This document shows, piece after piece, positions 23,284 to 26,762 of a DNA stretch of 26,762 nucleotides. Under the pieces are notes generated by a model. The model was not told the DNA's origin and searched no databases. It worked only from the letters and a program-made list of their open reading frames with translations. This DNA is from Hydrogenophaga sp. (lineage in GTDB: Bacteria; Pseudomonadota; Gammaproteobacteria; Burkholderiales; Burkholderiaceae_C): the NCBI GenBank assembly GCA_030684755.1, contig JAUXXN010000565.1:1-26762 (forward strand). The letters are read 5' to 3'. The translations under genes and the position numbers were made by a program. Position 1 is the stretch's first letter; each line of letters opens with the position of its first letter.

Positions 23284-24012
23284 ATGCGTGCACTTGTGGT
23301 GGAAGACGATCCCGGTATTGCCAGTGGCCTGAGCGCGTCGCTGCGCCAGGCGGGCTACGCGGTGGACGTGTGTGCCACCTTGCAGGCGGCTTGGACCGCG
23401 TTGTCGGTGGAGCCGTTTGATGTGATGTTGCTCGATCTGGGCTTGCCCGATGGCGATGGGCTGGACCTGCTGGCGCGGCTGCGCAGCCAGACCGAGCGGC
23501 CCGCCGGGCGCGAACACCTGCCGCAGACCAACATGCCGGTGCTGATCATGACCGCACGGGACGGCGTGAGCGACCGCATCAGCGGGCTCGACGGCGGGGC
23601 CGACGACTACATCGTCAAACCTTTTGATGCCAACGAGCTGTTGGCGCGTCTGCGCGCCATGCTGCGCCGGGCCAGTGGACGCAGCAAGCCGGTGATTGAA
23701 CACGGTGACCTGGTGTTGGACCCCGCCGCGCACACGGTGCAGCGGGCCGGTGTGCCGGTGGCGCTGGGCGCCAAAGAATTTGCACTGCTGCTCACGCTGC
23801 TGCAGGCGCGGCCCCAGGTGCTGTCCAAGTCGCGCCTGGAGTCGGCGCTGTACGGTTTTGACGAGGCGCTGGACAGTAACGCCATTGAAGTGCATGTGCA
23901 CCACCTGCGCCGCAAGCTGGGGGAGTCGCTGATCAAAACGGTGCGGGGTGTGGGCTACTTCGTTCCGCGTGAGGCCGACACACCGACACCGACAAGCGCC
24001 ACCGCACCATGA
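23284..24012 (+). CDS. OmpR-family response regulator (PmrA/QseB-like)
   Basis: A 242-residue DNA-binding response regulator. The receiver domain (~1-120) starts MRALVVEDDPGIASGLSASL, with acidic residues at 8-9, phospho-Asp at 51 (VMLLDLGLPDGDG), Thr in LIMTARD and Lys 112 (IVKPFD). The loop before LIMTARD is somewhat long (SQTERPAGREHLPQTNMPV). A C-terminal winged-helix domain (~135-230) has LGAKEFALLLTLLQARPQVL and the recognition part NAIEVHVHHLRRKLG, then TVRGVGYFVP. I chose ATG 23284 because the family begins MRxLxVEDD. ATG 23242 in frame would sit only 13 bp after the PmrA box and overlap the -10-like GATAAT. The kinase start overlaps its stop (ATGA). It belongs to the PmrA/QseB/TctD branch, and the PmrA box upstream favours a PmrA-like role. 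Confidence 0.92.
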   Translation: MRALVVEDDPGIASGLSASLRQAGYAVDVCATLQAAWTALSVEPFDVMLLDLGLPDGDGLDLLARLRSQTERPAGREHLPQTNMPVLIMTARDGVSDRISGLDGGADDYIVKPFDANELLARLRAMLRRASGRSKPVIEHGDLVLDPAAHTVQRAGVPVALGAKEFALLLTLLQARPQVLSKSRLESALYGFDEALDSNAIEVHVHHLRRKLGESLIKTVRGVGYFVPREADTPTPTSATAP

Positions 24013-25403
24013 ATACCACAGCCCCCCGGCGGCCACGCCAAAAAGTGTTGTGGCGCCACCTCTGGGGCTGGACGCTGAGCGCGCTGACGCTGGTCTGGCT
24101 GACCCTGATGGCGGTGGCCTGGTACACCGGGCACCACGAAACCGAGGAGCTTAGCGACGGCCACATGGTGGGCGTGGCCCGTTTGTGGCTGGCTGTGTCG
24201 CCGGGCGCCGTGGGCGAGTTGGCGCAACCGCTGGCGCGCGAGGGGCTGCGCAGCTACGTGCAGGACGTGGCCGTGATCGAATGGCAAGGCGAGCGCGTGG
24301 TGGCCGACACGCACCGCCTAGCCGCCGGGCTGGGCCTGACCCAAGCCCCCGCTGCGGGCGAGTCTGTGCGGCACTACGAGGGCCCGATGGGCAGCGGCCC
24401 CTGGCGCATGGTGGTGGTTGAGGCAACGCCCACCACCGCCGCGCCCGATGCGCCGCGCCGCAGCGTGGCGGTGCTCATGAACATGGCCCAGCGGGTGGAC
24501 CTGGGGCGCGACGTGGCGGAGCACGTGGCGCGCCCCGCCTTGCTGGTGTTGCCCCTGGTGGCGCTGGGTTTGTGGTGGACCCTGCGGCGTGGCCTGCGCC
24601 CGCTGGACCGCCTGTCCCAGGAAGTGGCCGAACTCGATGCGTTTGCAGGCCAGAGGCTGGGCAATCAGCACCGGTTTCGCGAATTTTCCAGCACCGTGCA
24701 GGCCATCAACACGCTGGTGGATACCTTGCAATCAAGGGCGCAGCGCGAGCGAGAATTTGCCTCCGATGTTGCCCATGAGCTGCGCACGCCGCTGTCGGCC
24801 ATCGCGCTACAGGCGCGTGCTGCGCAGCACGAACCGTCGCCCGAGCACTTGGCCCAGCTGGAGCGCGAAGCGCTGCGCGCGGGGCACATTCTGGCCCAGT
24901 TGCTGGACATGGCGCGGGCCCAGCGTGTTGGCGTGAACGGGCTCTCGGGTGAAGCACCAAAACCCGTTGAACTGGGCGCCCTCGCTTCCGAATTGATTTC
25001 AAGGCATGCGCAAAGAGGCCATGAGACCGGGCATGAACTCGCGCTGGTGCAGCCTGAAACACCGGTTGCGGTGCGCGTCCAACCCATGTTGCTGGAACTG
25101 GCTCTGCGCAACCTGCTGGAGAATGCTTTGCTCCACACGCCTGCGGGCACCCAGGTGTGCGTGGATGTGTGGCAAACACCGCAAGCGGTGGGCCTGTCGG
25201 TGAGCGACGATGGTCAGCGTGGCGCCCGCCCGCAGCCCCCCAGCACGGGCACCGGCGCCACCGTGGCCACGGCCGACACCGCCGGTCTGGGGTTGGGGTT
25301 GCGCCTGGTCGAGCGCATCGCCGAACAGCTCGGGGCCCAGTTCTTGCGTGACGAAGGCGACACGCCCATGACCACGCGCTTCACGCTGCGTTGGCCGCGC
25401 TGA
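24009..25403 (+). CDS. Sensor histidine kinase (PmrB/QseC-like)
   Basis: A 464-residue membrane kinase paired with the upstream regulator (4-bp overlap). Membrane segment 1 is at ~18-38 (LTLVWLTLMAVAWYTG) and segment 2 at ~174-196 (ALLVLPLVALGLWWTL), bracketing a ~135-residue periplasmic sensor. The sensor opens with HHETEELSDGHMVGVARLWL, the acidic 'EEL' start common in QseC/PmrB proteins of this class. It contains an E-x-x-E-like ETEE, which in enteric PmrB binds ferric iron (function here not shown). A HAMP-like linker (RPLDRLSQEVAELDA) precedes HisKA, with the phospho-His at 256 in DVAHELRTPLSAIA. The ATPase domain has LLENALLHTP (N box), SVSDDG and TAGLGLGLRLVERIAEQLG. All catalytic motifs are present. 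It is the last gene before the accessory right end. Confidence 0.92.
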   Translation: MNTTAPRRPRQKVLWRHLWGWTLSALTLVWLTLMAVAWYTGHHETEELSDGHMVGVARLWLAVSPGAVGELAQPLAREGLRSYVQDVAVIEWQGERVVADTHRLAAGLGLTQAPAAGESVRHYEGPMGSGPWRMVVVEATPTTAAPDAPRRSVAVLMNMAQRVDLGRDVAEHVARPALLVLPLVALGLWWTLRRGLRPLDRLSQEVAELDAFAGQRLGNQHRFREFSSTVQAINTLVDTLQSRAQREREFASDVAHELRTPLSAIALQARAAQHEPSPEHLAQLEREALRAGHILAQLLDMARAQRVGVNGLSGEAPKPVELGALASELISRHAQRGHETGHELALVQPETPVAVRVQPMLLELALRNLLENALLHTPAGTQVCVDVWQTPQAVGLSVSDDGQRGARPQPPSTGTGATVATADTAGLGLGLRLVERIAEQLGAQFLRDEGDTPMTTRFTLRWPR

Positions 25404-25628
25404 GAGCCGGCGGGGTCAGGTTCGGGTGCACCCCCTTGACTCGTTGGACTAGCTCCCAGAGGCAGACGTAGGCGCTCTCTTCACCGGTCATGGACGTTCC
25501 CTGAAAGCGCGTGGCAGCGCTCGGGGTCGGCCACCTTCGACAGGAACATGATGTCGCGCTCACGGTTGGGTGGGTGTTTTCAACACCTAGCCTCCAGCCC
25601 CTTCTCGCGCCTGACTTCAGGATAACGA
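25404..25628. other. Gene-free junction, possible remnant of an unrecognised gene
   Basis: No intact gene is seen. On the minus strand two short frames look protein-like: RERDIMFLSKVADPERCH (near 25500-25562) and MTGEESAYVCLWELVQRVKG (about 25432-25491). They are in different phases and could be pieces of one frameshifted gene, but I do not recognise it. A 6-bp stem (GGTGTT-TTC-AACACC, 25573-25587) could be a weak terminator. Base composition drops in GC from about 25620, marking the start of the hip-like regulatory region. Confidence 0.35.
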
Positions 25629-25640
25629 GTCATTTGTGAC
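25629..25640. promoter_or_regulatory. hip-like operator O1, GTCA-N4-TGAC
   Basis: GTCATTTGTGAC is a dyad with arms GTCA/TGAC and a 4-base centre, the distal of three such sites upstream of the HipB-like gene. A degenerate relative, CCCATATCTGAC, follows at 25660-25671, 31 bp downstream. Confidence 0.6.
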
Positions 25641-25718
25641 CTCTTAAGCTAAATATTGACCCATATCTGACCGTTTCTAATAACGCACTGGCGTCCATCT
25701 GAAAGATGTAGTGTAATG

Positions 25719-25730
25719 GTCAAATATGAC
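25719..25730. promoter_or_regulatory. hip-like operator O2, GTCA-N4-TGAC
   Basis: GTCAAATATGAC lies directly after a -10-like TGTAAT (25712-25717), where bound repressor would cover the transcription start. It is 90 bp from O1 and 30 bp from O3, centre to centre. Confidence 0.65.
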
Positions 25731-25748
25731 TCATTAACGCATTAAGAG

Positions 25749-25760
25749 GTCAAATGTGAC
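25749..25760. promoter_or_regulatory. hip-like operator O3 overlapping the start codon
   Basis: GTCAAATGTGAC contains the GTG start codon (25756-25758) of the HipB-like gene and part of its ribosome-binding region (AGAGGT, 25745-25750). Repressor bound here would sit on the first codons. Confidence 0.6.
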
Positions 25761-26130
25761 CGATAAACTAAATGTGACACCCAAACCTTCCGGCCGCATC
25801 ACAGAAAGTCCGATGCCCTTACCGGTGGGGCGTGCGCTGGTTGCTGCCGGGGATGACCTCGCGCTGGCCCGCCGACGCCGGGGGCTTTCTACGTCATCCA
25901 TGGCGGAGCGGGCGGGCATCTCAAAAAAGACGCTCTACCGGCTGGAGCAGGGCGACCCCGGAGTGTCGTGGGGCGCTGTGGTTCGGGTCCTGAACATCCT
26001 GAACCTCCTACCCGAACTCAACAAGGCCTTGAACACCGCCAATGATGCGCTCGGCCTAGCGCTCATGAACAAGGCGGTGGCCAAACGCATCCGGGTACGC
26101 AAAACCAACCCGGACAGTGGAGCCCTGTAA
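25756..26130 (+). CDS. HipB-like XRE-family antitoxin/repressor
   Basis: A 124-residue protein with a central XRE helix-turn-helix (~35-88): DDLALARRRRGLSTSSMAER, then AGISKKTLYRLEQGDPGVSW. This type of protein binds its own promoter and inhibits a HipA-type kinase. The C-terminal tail is basic (KAVAKRIRVRKTNPDSG). Translation is assigned to GTG 25756, with AGAGGT 5 bases upstream. ATG 25814 is a possible later start that would drop the poorly conserved first 19 residues. The stop overlaps the hipA ATG by one base (TAATG), as in typical hipBA operons. The regulatory region carries at least three GTCA-N4-TGAC sites, so autorepression is likely. Its partner is truncated, leaving this as an orphan antitoxin or regulator. 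Confidence 0.85.
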   Translation: MTDKLNVTPKPSGRITESPMPLPVGRALVAAGDDLALARRRRGLSTSSMAERAGISKKTLYRLEQGDPGVSWGAVVRVLNILNLLPELNKALNTANDALGLALMNKAVAKRIRVRKTNPDSGAL

Positions 26131-26639
26131 TGGCAACGACAAAAAAAGCAAAAACCAACACAACGCGGACGCTGCTCGTCTATCTGGGCGACACGGGACT
26201 GGAAGTGGGCGAACTGCAATTTTCCAGACAGGGGCAAAAGGAGGTCTCGGCATTTCGGTACTCCCCCGCTTGGCTCAGTCATCCAGATTGCTTCGCACTG
26301 TCTCCGGACCTTCCCCTGAGCACCGACTTTCAATACCGCACGGGGAGCAAGGAGACTTCTACCTTTGCGGGTGCTATTGCCGATACTGAGCCTGATGGCT
26401 GGGGACGCCGTGTCATTAACCGCGTCCATGCCAAACGGCGCAAGGCTGAAAAAGACGCCGGCCGAGACGCCGGTTCTGCACAGCTGTCAGACCTGGACTA
26501 TTTGCTGGGGGTGCTGGATTCCAGCCGCATTGGCGCACTGCGCTTCAAGGACAATGCCGACAGCCCCTTCCTCGATGTGCTCCATGACGACAACTTGCCT
26601 GAAGGAACTCACCAAATGCGCGAGAAGCCCCGTCATTGA
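26130..26639 (+). pseudogene. HipA-type toxin kinase, N-terminal fragment
   Basis: Only the N-terminal ~155 residues of a HipA-family protein Ser/Thr kinase remain, of ~430-450 expected. The start MATTKKAKTNTTRTLLVYLG is followed by the characteristic STFAGAIADTEPDGWGRRVI and DYLLGVLDSSRIGALRFKDN of the N-subdomain. The sequence loses family character after DSPFLDVLHDD and stops at TGA 26637-26639. The ATP-binding and catalytic motifs, normally encoded in the missing two-thirds, are absent, so the product should not phosphorylate anything. GGAG (26119-26122) provides a ribosome binding site. The break coincides with hairpins and the start of a probable IS605-type tnpB gene, pointing to insertion as the cause. 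The fragment could still bind the HipB-like protein (inference). Confidence 0.8.
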
Positions 26640-26700
26640 TGGCGGGGAGGGATAGCGCGTGCAGCGCCAGCTGCACAATGGCCTTGATGGATGGCCAATG

Positions 26701-26716
26701 CTGTATAAAATAACAG
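26701..26716. promoter_or_regulatory. LexA box upstream of the tnpB-like gene
   Basis: CTGTATAAAATAACAG is an exact CTGT-N8-ACAG LexA site with an AT-rich centre, and the dyad extends to seven pairs (ATGCTGT/ACAGCAT, 26698-26719). It ends 6 bp before the ATG at 26723, so bound LexA would block transcription or its start. Confidence 0.65.
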
Positions 26717-26722
26717 CATCGT

Positions 26723-26762
26723 ATGGACCACATGATCAAGACCCTCAAGCTGCGCATCAAGG
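26723..26762 (+). CDS. Probable IS605-type OrfB/TnpB, first 13 codons
   Basis: The frame opens at ATG 26723 (or ATG 26732) and encodes MDHMIKTLKLRIK before the window ends. The stretch IKTLKLRIK is the usual beginning of IS605/IS1341 OrfB (TnpB) proteins, RNA-guided nucleases that accompany these transposons. Thirteen residues are too few for certainty, but the hairpins just upstream and the broken hipA support a mobile-element gene. A LexA box immediately upstream suggests SOS control. It could instead be another short-basic-start protein. Confidence 0.5.
   Translation, partial: MDHMIKTLKLRIK

Larger units (their letters stand above)
26628..26762 (+). mobile_element. Probable end of an IS200/IS605 (IS1341-like) element, cut by the window edge
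   Basis: A hairpin CCCCGTCA-TTGA-TGGCGGGG (26628-26647; 8 bp with one G-T) is followed by GTGCAGC-GCCA-GCTGCAC (26659-26676, perfect 7 bp). Subterminal hairpins instead of terminal inverted repeats mark IS200/IS605 elements, and the first hairpin resembles the CCCCGTC...GGCGGGGAGG stems seen at their ends and at the 3' end of TnpB guide RNAs (recognition from memory). A TnpB-like start follows. The exact left boundary is not determinable but lies near 26600-26627, where the hipA frame loses family resemblance. Such elements make no target duplication. Confidence 0.5.

Noticed and set aside
25381..25563. A 60-codon minus-strand frame as a gene.
   Set aside because: It overlaps the kinase 3' end, has no ribosome binding site, and only its second half looks protein-like; treated as a possible remnant instead.

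Overview
The window looks like a chromosomal segment of a GC-rich betaproteobacterium, most likely order Burkholderiales, family Comamonadaceae. This is an inference from gene content and order: a fused ~1,190-residue indolepyruvate:ferredoxin oxidoreductase, a Bug-type binding protein, a DUF1631 protein, dprA-LysM back to back with def-fmt, and C-rich intergenic palindromes. No rRNA, tRNA or CRISPR array was seen.

Layout. 1-1635: the 3' end of a CapD/WbpM-type nucleotide-sugar dehydratase/epimerase converges on galU (surface polysaccharide precursors). 1745-2746 (minus strand): an Lrp/AsnC regulator preceded by an MNT nucleotidyltransferase antitoxin gene and a HepT-like partner that appears to have lost its C-terminal half. 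2897-3137: two inverted C-rich palindromes flank five 25-bp tandem repeats. 3464-7042: fused indolepyruvate:ferredoxin oxidoreductase. 7095-8894 (minus): tripartite hybrid histidine kinase. 9157-12456: yajC-secD-secF, with a multi-hairpin element between yajC and secD. 12568-14925: DUF1631 protein. 15042-16278: a Bug binding-protein gene behind a consensus sigma-54 promoter with two NtrC-like upstream sites. 16410-17051: flavin reductase-like protein. 17121-19497 (minus): dprA and a LysM protein, divergent from def-fmt-azlC-azlD (19776-22388). 22438-23187 (minus): PAP2 phosphatase, divergent from a PmrA/QseB-like response regulator and kinase pair (23284-25403), with a perfect PmrA-box match in the shared gap.

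The right end (about 25404-26762) is accessory DNA. A HipB-like repressor gene has phased GTCA-N4-TGAC sites in its control region. The following hipA is cut to its N-terminal third, next to hairpins and the first codons of a probable IS605-type TnpB/OrfB gene that carries a consensus LexA box.

The core is ordinary housekeeping (secretion, formylmethionine metabolism, natural transformation, UDP-glucose). The most notable signals are regulatory (sigma-54/NtrC, PmrA box, LexA box, phased hip operators), along with two decayed toxin-antitoxin modules. No wholly new multi-gene system is evident.
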